Source: Deinococcus humi (GTDB lineage: Bacteria; Deinococcota; Deinococci; Deinococcales; Deinococcaceae). From it: a stretch of DNA of 64,000 nucleotides. Shown here piece after piece: positions 8,092 through 16,930 of the stretch. A model generated the notes under the pieces. It searched no databases. It was not told the origin of the DNA and saw only the letters and a program-made list of their open reading frames with translations. A program made the position numbers and the translations under genes. Positions within the stretch are counted from its first letter, which is position 1. Each line of letters starts with the position of its first letter. Location of the stretch: assembly GCF_014201875.1 (NCBI RefSeq), contig NZ_JACHFL010000004.1, positions 350,222-414,221 on the forward strand, given 5' to 3'.

Positions 8092-9669
8092 GTGCGTCCC
8101 ATCCTTCTCGCCTTGCTCCTCGCGCTCACTGCCTGCGTGCCCGCCCCCCCACCGGGGGTGAGCGCCGTCTACCGCACCACGGAAGGAGGTCCAGCCTTGT
8201 CCACCAAGCTCATGATCTGGACCGCCGACAAGTCCGAACTGGTCAACTTGATCACCAACGACGCTCCGGGCGGAATTGAGGGCGGCTTCAAGTGGCAGCT
8301 CAGCCCCTCGGGCAACACCATCCAGCTCGAATTCAGCGGGCGCAATGACCGCGTGCGCGTGCCGCCGCGCGGTGTGGTGCAACTGGTGGTCAATGATGAC
8401 GATGCGTTTTACGGCGTGATGCCCGATCCGCCGCCGCTCAGTGCCTCAGAGGCCACAGCGATGCACGTGCTGGGCGGTCAGGAGGCGCTTCGCAAGGTGC
8501 TGATGGACGGCGAGGTCTACCAGGACCAGGGCGTCTACGACATCGTGCGGGACGTGTTGCAGCGGCTCTGCCCGCCATCGCTGGTCTATGACCCCACCGT
8601 GATCGGCAACGGCACGGGAACGGACCACGGGCCAACGCTCTCCACCTTCTACAGCCCGACGAGCAACCTCGTGACCGCGTTGGACACGCTCGCCAAAACC
8701 GCCGAAACGACCTGGGGGGTGAACGCGAGTGGGCAAGTCTTCTTCGGGCGGCCCGCGCTTGACGCACTGACCGTGGCCTATTCCGCCAAGGGCTGGATGG
8801 ACCTTCCGATTCAGGGCCGGGAGGCCGTGACGCGGGCGGTGGTCCGGATCGTGAGCGCCCCGGCGCTGCCCAACGGTGGCATCGCGCGCTGGAGCTACGG
8901 CCTGCCGAAGACCGTGATCGCCGTGGCTGAGAGCGCTGACCATGATCGCTACCGCGCCGAGGCGGCGTTCGATGTGCCGGAAGGGGTGTCCCTGACCCGG
9001 CCCGTGCTACCCACAGGCAACTCCAGCCTGAGCAGTTTCGACGGCTCACCCACTTTCGACGACGATCCGGCCACAACGGTGCAGGTGGCCCTCTCACCCA
9101 CGGCCCGCATCCTGGCGCTGGACGCCCCGATTGGTCGCACGGTTGGGGCGGAGTTCGAGTATGTGTGGCCGTCCGCCCAGAGCACCCCGGCGTATCGCTG
9201 GCGCCTCTATCTGGACTCCATCGGTGCGGTTGCCGAGGGGGACCTGCTGCCCGTGAGCGGGTTGCAGACCGTGCGAATCATCCTGCCGCCAGGCACAACG
9301 GCGGGGCCGTCTTGGGACGGGCTGCTGACCATCGGAGCGGCCTCGGTGGATACCCCCACGCCCGACGTGCCGCTGGAGGTGAGCCGCGTGCGCTTCCTGG
9401 CGGTGGACGAGGACGTGGCCCAGCGCGTGGCCGAGAGTTACCTGCAACCGCCCTTCGCTGCTCCAGCAGAGGTCACCGTCGGAAGCTTGTTCGTGCCCAC
9501 GCCAGACATCGTGGTGACGGGCAGCCCCCTCGGAGACCTGACGGCCCCCACAACGCTGTGGGAATACCAGCATGATGACGGGGACATCACTACCACTCGC
9601 GTTCGCATTGGCGCGACAGGTGCCGATCCGACGGTCCGGGCGCTGAAGTTCGCCCTGCGTGGCCCGTGA
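8092..9669 (+). CDS. distal tail protein with alternative N-terminal lipoprotein leader
   Basis: 525 residues from the GTG at 8092 (AAGGAG six bases upstream), or 490 residues from the TTG at 8197, which has a perfect AAGGAGGT at 8183-8190 six bases upstream. The longer form begins with a lipoprotein signal: MRP, a leucine-rich core and the lipobox LTAC, with the cysteine near residue 15. The rest is a beta-rich protein lying between the tape measure and fibre genes, where distal tail or baseplate hub proteins are encoded. Phage tail proteins do not normally carry lipoprotein signals. The shorter product is probably the virion protein and the longer one a possible membrane-anchored form. Confidence 0.65.
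   Translation: MRPILLALLLALTACVPAPPPGVSAVYRTTEGGPALSTKLMIWTADKSELVNLITNDAPGGIEGGFKWQLSPSGNTIQLEFSGRNDRVRVPPRGVVQLVVNDDDAFYGVMPDPPPLSASEATAMHVLGGQEALRKVLMDGEVYQDQGVYDIVRDVLQRLCPPSLVYDPTVIGNGTGTDHGPTLSTFYSPTSNLVTALDTLAKTAETTWGVNASGQVFFGRPALDALTVAYSAKGWMDLPIQGREAVTRAVVRIVSAPALPNGGIARWSYGLPKTVIAVAESADHDRYRAEAAFDVPEGVSLTRPVLPTGNSSLSSFDGSPTFDDDPATTVQVALSPTARILALDAPIGRTVGAEFEYVWPSAQSTPAYRWRLYLDSIGAVAEGDLLPVSGLQTVRIILPPGTTAGPSWDGLLTIGAASVDTPTPDVPLEVSRVRFLAVDEDVAQRVAESYLQPPFAAPAEVTVGSLFVPTPDIVVTGSPLGDLTAPTTLWEYQHDDGDITTTRVRIGATGADPTVRALKFALRGP
8183..8190 (+). promoter_or_regulatory. internal Shine-Dalgarno (AAGGAGGT) for TTG start at 8197
   Basis: AAGGAGGT sits six bases before an in-frame TTG and is closer to the anti-SD consensus than the site used by the upstream GTG. 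It is the main reason to think the tail protein also starts, or mainly starts, at 8197, leaving out the lipoprotein leader. Confidence 0.6.
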
Positions 9670-10085
9670 GCGCGGGCCGCTTCACGCTGGTTGCCCGGTC
9701 TGGCACGCGCCTGATTCTCCCCGGCGATGCCCGCGTCACCAGCGGCAACGGCGTTCGCCTGGCCTACCGGCTGGGCCGACAAGTGGAAAGCGACGAGTGG
9801 GAAACCTTCGGAGATGGCCGCGCCGTCCCGCAGCCGATGACCCTGGAGTGGGATCTGACGGGCATCAGCGAGACCGACGCGGGCGCGAAGGCAACCGCGA
9901 TGTGGGACGTGGCCCTAGACATCGAGCGGGTCGAGCGGGACAACCGGGTGTACCGGCCCATCGCAAAGCCGCTCGAATACGACGTCGATTCCATCACGGT
10001 CGAGCTGCACGCCGTCACACTCACCCTTCTCCCCAGTGGCCCCCGATGGCTGACGCTGACGGGCAACGCGCCGAGGGCGCTGTGA
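9666..10085 (+). CDS. hypothetical phage tail protein
   Basis: 139 residues from a GTG overlapping the stop of the previous tail gene. It is predicted to be beta-rich, with no signal peptide or membrane segment. The central segment (PMTLEWDLTGISETDAGAKA) and the ending strand region resemble small distal tail proteins, but no family was recognised. It lies 7 bases upstream of the SGNH fibre gene, so a tail-tip or baseplate role is likely from position only. Confidence 0.6.
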   Translation: MSAGRFTLVARSGTRLILPGDARVTSGNGVRLAYRLGRQVESDEWETFGDGRAVPQPMTLEWDLTGISETDAGAKATAMWDVALDIERVERDNRVYRPIAKPLEYDVDSITVELHAVTLTLLPSGPRWLTLTGNAPRAL

Positions 10086-10092
10086 GGCATCA

Positions 10093-12942
10093 ATGAAAGT
10101 ACCCCTGCAGGGCATGACCGAATATCAGGGCAACCCCACCCATGCCACCATGCGCGTGGATTACCTGGCCCGTCTGGAAGATGGGGTGGGGACAGCTGCG
10201 CCCGCCTATCTGGAGTTCTTCGCTGGCGCCGAAGATCTGGCAGACAAGGTCTGGCGTGATGATCATGTCCGGACCGATGCCGCTCAACTGCTGGTGACTC
10301 CGGCCAATGCCCACCCCGTCCCCATGAGGGTCACCGAGACGTTCTACTACGATGATCGCCCAGCTGTGGAGCAGACCTACGAGCGGTGGTCCAGCCCGAC
10401 GAACCTGGACGGCACCGTTCACGATTACACCCAGCCGCAGAAGGTCTTCAGCCCTGCCGGGGTGCCGCTGACCTTCCAGGCGGCGGCGGATCTGATCGGT
10501 GCGGGCGGGAATGTGCTGGTGCAGGTGGGCGAGAGGCTGGGCGAACTGAACGGGGTGCTGGCCGATATCGAGCAGAGTCAGGCGGATGTGTCGGCGGTGC
10601 TAGGCGTGGCATCCTCTGCCGTCAAGGTCTCGCAAGCAGTGGGCCAGCTTATCCCAGTGCTCGAAAATCTCTTCGAGAGTGCTCCCACCGAGGGCATCAC
10701 GCTGTTTGACACCAGCGGCAGCACGGCTGCCGCCTACGGATTTGCGATTGGCCCCCGCGCCCCGTTCGAGCAGTTCACGGTCAGCCTCAAGCCGCACGGG
10801 GGCAGGCTCACCACCCTGCGGCTGCTGCTCCGCAACACCAACAAGGCCGGGGCAGTGCTGTACGACAAAACCTACATCGTCGATGTCGCGGACGGCGCGC
10901 TGCAACGCATCCCCCTGGTCCTGACGCAACTGACGGGCGACGGCACCATCCCGCTCTGGGCAGAACTGCGCGGCAACGTGCCCATCGGCATTTCCTACGC
11001 CATCAACACGCTGTTCCCAACCTCGGGAGGCTACCCGGCGTTCGCGTACACCAACGTCACCACCCCAGCGGTCCTCTCGCCGCTCACCGACTTTGGGGGC
11101 GGGCAGGCCAGCTACACCCCCTGGTTCCAGACCGTCAAGCGCAATTTCGACGCCGGGTCCGTTGGCCCCACCGCAAGCTGGCTGGCCCTCATGAACACCG
11201 CCATGAGCAACCCGGTCAGCCTCCTGCCGCGCTTTGGCCTGCTGGAGTCGGCCATGGCCGCTCAGGTGGGGAACGACACCCTGCCCTACGACACGGCCTA
11301 TGACGTGCTGGTCGCGGCGGTCAACAACAATTACGGCTTCGGCTTTCCAGTCGGTGTGCGGCAGGGGTTCAACCTCGTGGAGTTTGCCATCGTTGCGTTC
11401 CAGGCCATCAAAATCCCCACCTTCGTCAAGGTGCGATTCCGCGAGAACGACAGCGCGGGCGCCATCCTGGGCGAAACGCAGGTGTTCATCAATCCGCGCC
11501 TGGGGATTCGCAAAACGGTGCGGGCGCTGTTCCCAGCGGTGATTCTGAATGCTGCGGGCCTGCCACTCTGGCTGGAGTTCACGGCGGACGGGTTTCTCGG
11601 CTACGTGGGGCAGTACGGCACCATAGGCCAACCCTATGCGGCGCCGCTCGCCAAATACATCAATGTGGCGCTCGCCTCGCCGCAACTCGCCAACGGGGCC
11701 AGCTACCCCACCAGCGTCTTCGCCGCGCAGGGTACGCTCTGGGCGCGCTTCGGGACGGCCAGCACGACGCTCAAGGGGTTCGCGCCGACAGGCGAACTGG
11801 CCTCGGCGGTGCAGGCGATGTTCGACACGAACGCCTACTGGCGTCCCGCGCTGAACCTCACCACCCTCTACGCCGCCGAGGGCGTGCCGTGCGAGGTGTT
11901 TTTCCAGAACATCCTTCGGGGTCCGGGGGACTATACCGATTACGCCTTTGATCTCTTCTCGCCCAGCTTCACGCAGGTGGACAGCAACGTGCATTACGGC
12001 AACCGCCACTGGAGCTGGACGCCGACCACCGCGCAGGCTGCCGCCGGGGACAAGACCCTGACCCTCAATATCAGGCGCAACGGTGTTGATCTGGTCACGG
12101 CCAGTATCCCGATCCGGGTGTCGCCGCTGAGCCGGGGCACCAGTACGCCGCGCAAGGTGCTGGCGATTGCCGACAGCCTCACCGATCACGGGCGGTACAT
12201 GAGCCGTTTTCTCTGGCGCACCCAGCAGGCGGGCGACCCGCTGGATGTGGTGAGTCTCGGCACACGGGCCGGGAGCGTGCCGTGGACGACGGACGTGGGT
12301 CTGCCTGCCGTCAAAACCGAGGGGTGGTCCGGCAAAACGGTGGCGTACCACTACAGCGATCCGGCCAGCAATTTCACGTTTGCGGCGGACGGCAACCCGA
12401 ACGGAACGATCTTCGATTTCGCCCGTTACCTCAGCACCAACAGTTTCAGCATGGTCGCCGATGACCTCGTGTACTTCGCGCTGGGGACCAACGACATCGG
12501 CGCGCCCGCGAACGACTCCATCGCCCGCCACGTCATCAATCAGATGTTCGTGCAGCTGGACGCCATGATGGCCAATATCCGCGCCGCTGTGCCCAACATC
12601 AACATCGGCATCGTGCAGATCATCCCCGCCGCGAACGTGATGTGGCAGCGGCAGCGCAACCGGGCGCGGGCGATCTACCTCGAAATGATCAACGCCAAAT
12701 ATGGCGGGCGCGAGGGTGAACGGATTTACGTGATCCCGATGGGGCACGCGCTGGACTGCGACAACGCCTTCCCGTGGAACAACCGCAGCCTCAGCCCCTG
12801 GTCGGCGCAGACCTCCAAATCCGTGACGGACACCATCCACCCGGTGCCTCAAACCACGCCTGTCAGCGACGTGGGCGGGTATGGGTATGACCAGATGGGG
12901 GATGCCCTGTACGCCTTCGCCAAGTGGCTCTGGCGGGCCTGA
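10093..12942 (+). CDS. tail fibre/tailspike with C-terminal SGNH (GDSL) hydrolase domain
   Basis: 949 residues. The N-terminal 200 or so residues probably attach it to the tail tip and include a helical stretch. The middle is repetitive and beta-rich. The C-terminal 260 residues form an SGNH hydrolase: block I IADSLTDHG with nucleophile S695, block III GTND with N800, and block V DTIH with D913 and H916. The domain would act on cell-surface polysaccharide, for example by removing acetyl groups, during adsorption; the substrate is unknown. It follows the small tail gene by 7 bases and ends before a strong hairpin terminator. Confidence 0.8.
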   Translation: MKVPLQGMTEYQGNPTHATMRVDYLARLEDGVGTAAPAYLEFFAGAEDLADKVWRDDHVRTDAAQLLVTPANAHPVPMRVTETFYYDDRPAVEQTYERWSSPTNLDGTVHDYTQPQKVFSPAGVPLTFQAAADLIGAGGNVLVQVGERLGELNGVLADIEQSQADVSAVLGVASSAVKVSQAVGQLIPVLENLFESAPTEGITLFDTSGSTAAAYGFAIGPRAPFEQFTVSLKPHGGRLTTLRLLLRNTNKAGAVLYDKTYIVDVADGALQRIPLVLTQLTGDGTIPLWAELRGNVPIGISYAINTLFPTSGGYPAFAYTNVTTPAVLSPLTDFGGGQASYTPWFQTVKRNFDAGSVGPTASWLALMNTAMSNPVSLLPRFGLLESAMAAQVGNDTLPYDTAYDVLVAAVNNNYGFGFPVGVRQGFNLVEFAIVAFQAIKIPTFVKVRFRENDSAGAILGETQVFINPRLGIRKTVRALFPAVILNAAGLPLWLEFTADGFLGYVGQYGTIGQPYAAPLAKYINVALASPQLANGASYPTSVFAAQGTLWARFGTASTTLKGFAPTGELASAVQAMFDTNAYWRPALNLTTLYAAEGVPCEVFFQNILRGPGDYTDYAFDLFSPSFTQVDSNVHYGNRHWSWTPTTAQAAAGDKTLTLNIRRNGVDLVTASIPIRVSPLSRGTSTPRKVLAIADSLTDHGRYMSRFLWRTQQAGDPLDVVSLGTRAGSVPWTTDVGLPAVKTEGWSGKTVAYHYSDPASNFTFAADGNPNGTIFDFARYLSTNSFSMVADDLVYFALGTNDIGAPANDSIARHVINQMFVQLDAMMANIRAAVPNINIGIVQIIPAANVMWQRQRNRARAIYLEMINAKYGGREGERIYVIPMGHALDCDNAFPWNNRSLSPWSAQTSKSVTDTIHPVPQTTPVSDVGGYGYDQMGDALYAFAKWLWRA

Positions 12943-12980
12943 CCTGAGCACACACAACATCGGCCAGTCCACAAACCCTG

Positions 12981-13007
12981 AAAGCCCCTGCCGAATGCAG
13001 GGGCTTT
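12981..13007 (+). terminator. hairpin terminator after SGNH fibre gene
   Basis: A perfect 11-base-pair stem (AAAGCCCCTGC / GCAGGGGCTTT) encloses the five-base loop CGAAT. The trailing T run is short. It lies 38 bases after the fibre stop and just before the ribosome site of the next gene, so it may act as a partial terminator or a processing point. Confidence 0.75.
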
Positions 13008-13028
13008 GCGTTGCCCGCTGGAGGCTCA

Positions 13029-15275
13029 ATGAACCTGACAGAATTTCGAGCGGTCCTAGCAGCATTCATTGCCGCCCTACAACAGCTCGTGGCCGGTCTG
13101 CCCGGTGCTGACAACACCACGCCCACCGTCAACCTCACGGCCAACGTGTCGCAGATCAATGCACCTGGATCTGTTGAGTTCAATGTCACAGCGTCAACCA
13201 ACACGGTCAGCCTGGAGGTCTACCGCTATCCAGGTGCGGTGCGAGTGGCCACGCTGCCTCCAGTTGGCGGTACGTTCAGTGACAGGATCGAGAGCGGGAG
13301 CATCGTCTATCAGTACAGGGCCGTGGCGCGTGCTGCCGATAAACGCGAAGCCGTACAGGAAATCAGTATCACGGTGGACATTCCACCTGTCGAAGTGCAG
13401 GATGCCACCCCGCCCAGCCTTTCCTTGAGGGTCACTCCCAACCCGGTGACGGCGGCGGGCACGGCAATGTTGATTGCTGATGTGACAGACGATGTGGCTG
13501 TAGCGAGCGTGACCTTCCGCCTCACGGGGTCCGGCGCCAGGACTCTGGGCACCGTGACCGAGGCCCCCTTTATCTGGGAGGACGATACCCCGCTCACCAC
13601 AGCCAACAACGGCACACGCACCTATGAGGCCATCGCCACCGACACATCGGGCAACGTCAGCGCCATCGCCACGGCAAGCGTGCAGGTCAACATCCCGATT
13701 CCCCCGGACGTGACGGCCCCGGTGATCAGCAGCTTCACCATGCCCAACCATCCGAGCCTGACCATCACCGAGGCGGGCAGCTTCCTGTTCCGCGCTATCG
13801 CAACGGACAACGTCGCCCTCAAGTATGTGCTGTTCTACTGGAACAACATCGAGGCCAAGCGCAAAACCACTGCGCCTTACGAGATCAATCTGGATTTCAC
13901 CGCCGCCAACAATGGTCCGGTCCAGATTCGCGCACGTGCATATGACACCTCCGACAACTTCACGGATTTCGTTCTTGAGCTGACCGTCAACATCAGCGGC
14001 GCGGCCCCCATCAACCCAGCGCTGTACGTGGAGCCAGATCCGGCCACGATTCCCTGGGGCGCTCCCATCGTCATCAACGATGCCTATCTGACCGCGAGGG
14101 GCGCCACCCTGATCACCACCGGGGAATACGCGGGGCGCTGGAAGCTGACGCTGGATCATCCCGCCTTGAACCTCGTGACCGGCGATTGCGCGGTCTGGGT
14201 CAACACCACGAAGCCGCTCCTACTGACACAGAGCACGTGGTGTGGCGTGGGCGGCGGCGGCACTGGGCGCGGCGCAATTGGGAACGGCGTGTACGGCAAG
14301 CCCGTCGGGAACAGCACTGCCGTGGACATCGTGATTGAGGACTGCACGCAGATCAAACCGACGCCCGCTCAAATGCAGAACGGCCAGTACGCGGGCGGCC
14401 TGCGCTTCGCGTACCCCAAGAACGTGATCGTGCGGAACAGCAACATCAACGGTCCTGGCCTGCTGGTGGCTGAACTGAATCCCGCAAACGGTGGCACCGC
14501 CAAGTTCCAGCGCAATAAGGTGCGGAACATTGACGGGCGGATCGTGGACAAGACGCAGCCCGACGGCTGGAAAACTGGCTTGGGGACGGCTGGCGCGAAA
14601 TATGTTCAGGCCGTCCAGCTGGACAAGGTTCGGAACACACCAGGCATCGAGATTTCCGACAACGATATTGAGAATCTGCCAGGAGAGAGCCGCGTCGAGG
14701 ACAACATCAACACCTACAAGAGTGGGGGCACGGCAGCCTCGCCTCTGAAAATCTTCCGCAATCTGATCAACGGGGCCTATTCCGGACATCCGAATGATGC
14801 CTTCTCTGGCTCTGCCGTGGTGATGGGGGACGAGGGCGGAGACCGCACCGAGGCTATTGAGAACACTGCCGTCAACACCAGCAACACCGCTATCAGCATG
14901 AGCAGCATGAATTACGGGAAGATCCTGCGAAACAAGATGGCCCAGACCGGTCTGCTGCCCGACGGCTCTCGGGTGGACGCCAATGGGACGAACATCGATG
15001 TGGGGGTCTATGCCCGGAATTACGCGGGGGATAGCGGCTTCATCATGGACAAGACGACGAACGTCGTGGACGACAACGATATCGCCTGGAACGCACCACT
15101 GGAGGGTCAGCCCAATCGTCAGTTGAACTACGGCTTCTCGGACAACGCCAGCGCGGGTCCGATTGGGAACAGGGTGTATGGCGTCGCCACGGACGCACTG
15201 ATCCAGACGCTCATCTCGAACCACCGGGCCGCATGGCAGAGCGCGGGCGTGATCGTTGGGAGGCGCAAACCATGA
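13029..15275 (+). CDS. tailspike-like protein: three Ig-like domains plus parallel beta-helix
   Basis: 748 residues from the ATG at 13029, chosen for the GGAGG at 13020-13024. After a short helix (residues 1-25) there are three Ig-like beta-sandwich repeats, about 32-125, 128-228 and 230-325. The second and third begin with TPP or TAP and contain TDDVAV or TDNVAL, then ATDTSGN or AYDTSDN. The rest (330-748) is rich in N, G, V and I, with short strand repeats such as FQRNKVRNI and ISDNDIENL. That is the signature of a right-handed beta-helix of the pectate-lyase type, used by phages for host-surface binding or glycan cleavage. Confidence 0.75.
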   Translation: MNLTEFRAVLAAFIAALQQLVAGLPGADNTTPTVNLTANVSQINAPGSVEFNVTASTNTVSLEVYRYPGAVRVATLPPVGGTFSDRIESGSIVYQYRAVARAADKREAVQEISITVDIPPVEVQDATPPSLSLRVTPNPVTAAGTAMLIADVTDDVAVASVTFRLTGSGARTLGTVTEAPFIWEDDTPLTTANNGTRTYEAIATDTSGNVSAIATASVQVNIPIPPDVTAPVISSFTMPNHPSLTITEAGSFLFRAIATDNVALKYVLFYWNNIEAKRKTTAPYEINLDFTAANNGPVQIRARAYDTSDNFTDFVLELTVNISGAAPINPALYVEPDPATIPWGAPIVINDAYLTARGATLITTGEYAGRWKLTLDHPALNLVTGDCAVWVNTTKPLLLTQSTWCGVGGGGTGRGAIGNGVYGKPVGNSTAVDIVIEDCTQIKPTPAQMQNGQYAGGLRFAYPKNVIVRNSNINGPGLLVAELNPANGGTAKFQRNKVRNIDGRIVDKTQPDGWKTGLGTAGAKYVQAVQLDKVRNTPGIEISDNDIENLPGESRVEDNINTYKSGGTAASPLKIFRNLINGAYSGHPNDAFSGSAVVMGDEGGDRTEAIENTAVNTSNTAISMSSMNYGKILRNKMAQTGLLPDGSRVDANGTNIDVGVYARNYAGDSGFIMDKTTNVVDDNDIAWNAPLEGQPNRQLNYGFSDNASAGPIGNRVYGVATDALIQTLISNHRAAWQSAGVIVGRRKP

Positions 15276-15310
15276 GGCAACGTTGTCTTCAGATTCGGGT
15301 GAGGTAGCCG

Positions 15311-15688
15311 ATGGCACTCGATCCCACCCTGAGCACCTACGCGCTGGCCGTGGCCGCCGCCTCTGGCCTGGTGGCTGCTGGCATGCACGGCACCACGGTG
15401 GCCAGCAGCCCACGGCCCCCACCCATCCGGCGCGTCCTGATCGCTGAGCTGATCCGCTCGTTCGTGGTCGGCGCGGCCACCTCAGAGATCATTCGCCAGT
15501 TGCCCTGGCAGTGGCAGCTCCTCCCAGTACTGCTGGCCGCCGCCGTCGTGGGCAGCACCCTCGGGCCGCGTGGCATCGGCTGGCTGTTCGCCGGTGGCCT
15601 GGGCCTACTTCGCAAGCTGGTGCCGCTCCTCTCAGGTATTCCAGACGCACCCAAGCCCAAGGAGGTGGAAGATGCAGACCCTAAGTGA
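15311..15688 (+). CDS. holin-like membrane protein 1
   Basis: 125 residues with probably four hydrophobic segments: about 8-26, 41-58, 68-84 and 87-105. A charged, proline-rich C-terminal tail follows (PDAPKPKEVEDADPK). GAGGT lies a few bases before the ATG. Size, topology, charged tail and position two genes upstream of an M23 endolysin fit a phage holin. No specific holin family signature was recognised. Its end overlaps the next membrane gene. Confidence 0.65.
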   Translation: MALDPTLSTYALAVAAASGLVAAGMHGTTVASSPRPPPIRRVLIAELIRSFVVGAATSEIIRQLPWQWQLLPVLLAAAVVGSTLGPRGIGWLFAGGLGLLRKLVPLLSGIPDAPKPKEVEDADPK

Positions 15689-16109
15689 GCTGGCCGCGTG
15701 GTGGAACACCGTCTACAACGGCACCCTGATCCATGACCCCAACCTGAGTTACATCGTGGTCAGCGTTCTGCGCCTGCTGATCGCCTGGGCTGCATGGCGC
15801 TTCCTGAGTGCGCTGGGACGCTATCTGCGCGTCGCGTTCCCTCGCCCCCACACGCCCCCCAATATCGTCCACTGGGTGCGCTGGTGGCTGTGGTTGCGCC
15901 TGCAAGAGTTCGGTTTGTTCAAGATCGGCGTGGCCATGTTGGCCGTGCTGCTGGCCCTCCAGATTCCCGCAGGTGTGGCAGGCACGTTGGCTGGGGCGAG
16001 TGCCTATCTGCTGCTGGCCTATCCCGCGATGCTGGCGATGCTCGTCGGTGGGGCGCAGTTGTTCAACCGTCTGACACAGCAGATTCAGCACCCGGAGGTG
16101 CAACCGTGA
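15672..16109 (+). CDS. holin-like membrane protein 2
   Basis: 145 residues from the ATG at 15672, chosen for the AAGGAGGT about 5 bases upstream. It overlaps the previous gene by 17 bases in another frame. There are about three hydrophobic segments: 25-47, 82-98 and 105-127. A tryptophan- and arginine-rich linker (HWVRWWLWLRL) separates the first two. Together with the preceding gene it forms a pair of small membrane proteins ahead of the endolysin, suggesting a holin/antiholin pair or a holin with an accessory channel. The division of roles is unknown. Confidence 0.6.
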   Translation: MQTLSELAAWWNTVYNGTLIHDPNLSYIVVSVLRLLIAWAAWRFLSALGRYLRVAFPRPHTPPNIVHWVRWWLWLRLQEFGLFKIGVAMLAVLLALQIPAGVAGTLAGASAYLLLAYPAMLAMLVGGAQLFNRLTQQIQHPEVQP

Positions 16110-16852
16110 CCGCGTTTTCCCCTGTGCTCAACTCTCCGACGACGACCTACAGCGTTCAGCCTGGCTGTGGCTTCCTGGACGACCGCTACTACTACTCCAC
16201 ACTTCGCCGCAAGGGCGTGCTGGTGGCCCGCAAGCAGGTGCATCCAGCGGTGGATTTCAACGCCATCACAGGCGGCGATACCGATCTCGGAGACGGCGTC
16301 CATGCGGCGGACGGTGGCACCGTGGTGGGCACTATGTGGGACCCCTACATCGGTGGGATCATCGAGATCGAACACCCTGATGGCGACATTTCAGGCTACT
16401 GGCATTGCCGTGACATCCACGTTGTGAAGGGCCAGTACGTCAACGGCGGCGATCTGATCGGGCAGGTCGGCAAGGGCGCGAAGCTCGACATGGCGGCGCA
16501 CCTGCATTTCTATGTGAAACGCTCAGGTGTGTCGTTGCCGATCAATTACTGGCCCAGCACGCACATCTCCGACAAGGCGGAGTGCGAGGCGTTCATTCGC
16601 GCCCACTACCACGAGCCACTGGCCTGGCTGAAGGCCCGTGGAGCCAAAACGACGCTGGCCGATCTGCAAGCCCAGAAAGGCGAGCCCACCAAGGTGTTGG
16701 TCGTGCATGGCGACGAGATCGTGGACGTGACCGGCAAGCTGGTGCCGATGCCTGAACGCGGCATGACCCTGGATGCCCGCACGGCCACCGTGCGGCTGTA
16801 CGTCAACCAGACAGCTCCCAGCCGCATCCCCGCTTTACCACCCTCCCGGTAA
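16106..16852 (+). CDS. M23-family peptidase, phage endolysin
   Basis: 248 residues from a GTG overlapping the previous stop. A lysostaphin-type metallopeptidase domain spans about residues 30-145. Zinc ligands H46 and D50 lie in HPAVDF and H134 in the AHLHF motif; H132 and H100 (GYWH) are likely catalytic histidines. It should cut peptidoglycan cross-bridges at host lysis. Residues after 150 may bind the cell wall. There is no signal peptide, so release would depend on the upstream holin-like proteins. Confidence 0.85.
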   Translation: MTAFSPVLNSPTTTYSVQPGCGFLDDRYYYSTLRRKGVLVARKQVHPAVDFNAITGGDTDLGDGVHAADGGTVVGTMWDPYIGGIIEIEHPDGDISGYWHCRDIHVVKGQYVNGGDLIGQVGKGAKLDMAAHLHFYVKRSGVSLPINYWPSTHISDKAECEAFIRAHYHEPLAWLKARGAKTTLADLQAQKGEPTKVLVVHGDEIVDVTGKLVPMPERGMTLDARTATVRLYVNQTAPSRIPALPPSR

Positions 16853-16930
16853 GCCGCGTCCCAGAGGCGCAATCCAATCCGTCCAGGCCACCGTGAGGTG
16901 GCCGCCTTGCTGTACGCCCTGGAGGGCAAG

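Noticed and set aside
10600..13065. Very long minus-strand open frame opposite the fibre gene
   Set aside because: It is antisense to a convincing SGNH fibre gene. Its composition is rich in R, H, G and P as expected for a GC-rich shadow, and it has no domain motif.
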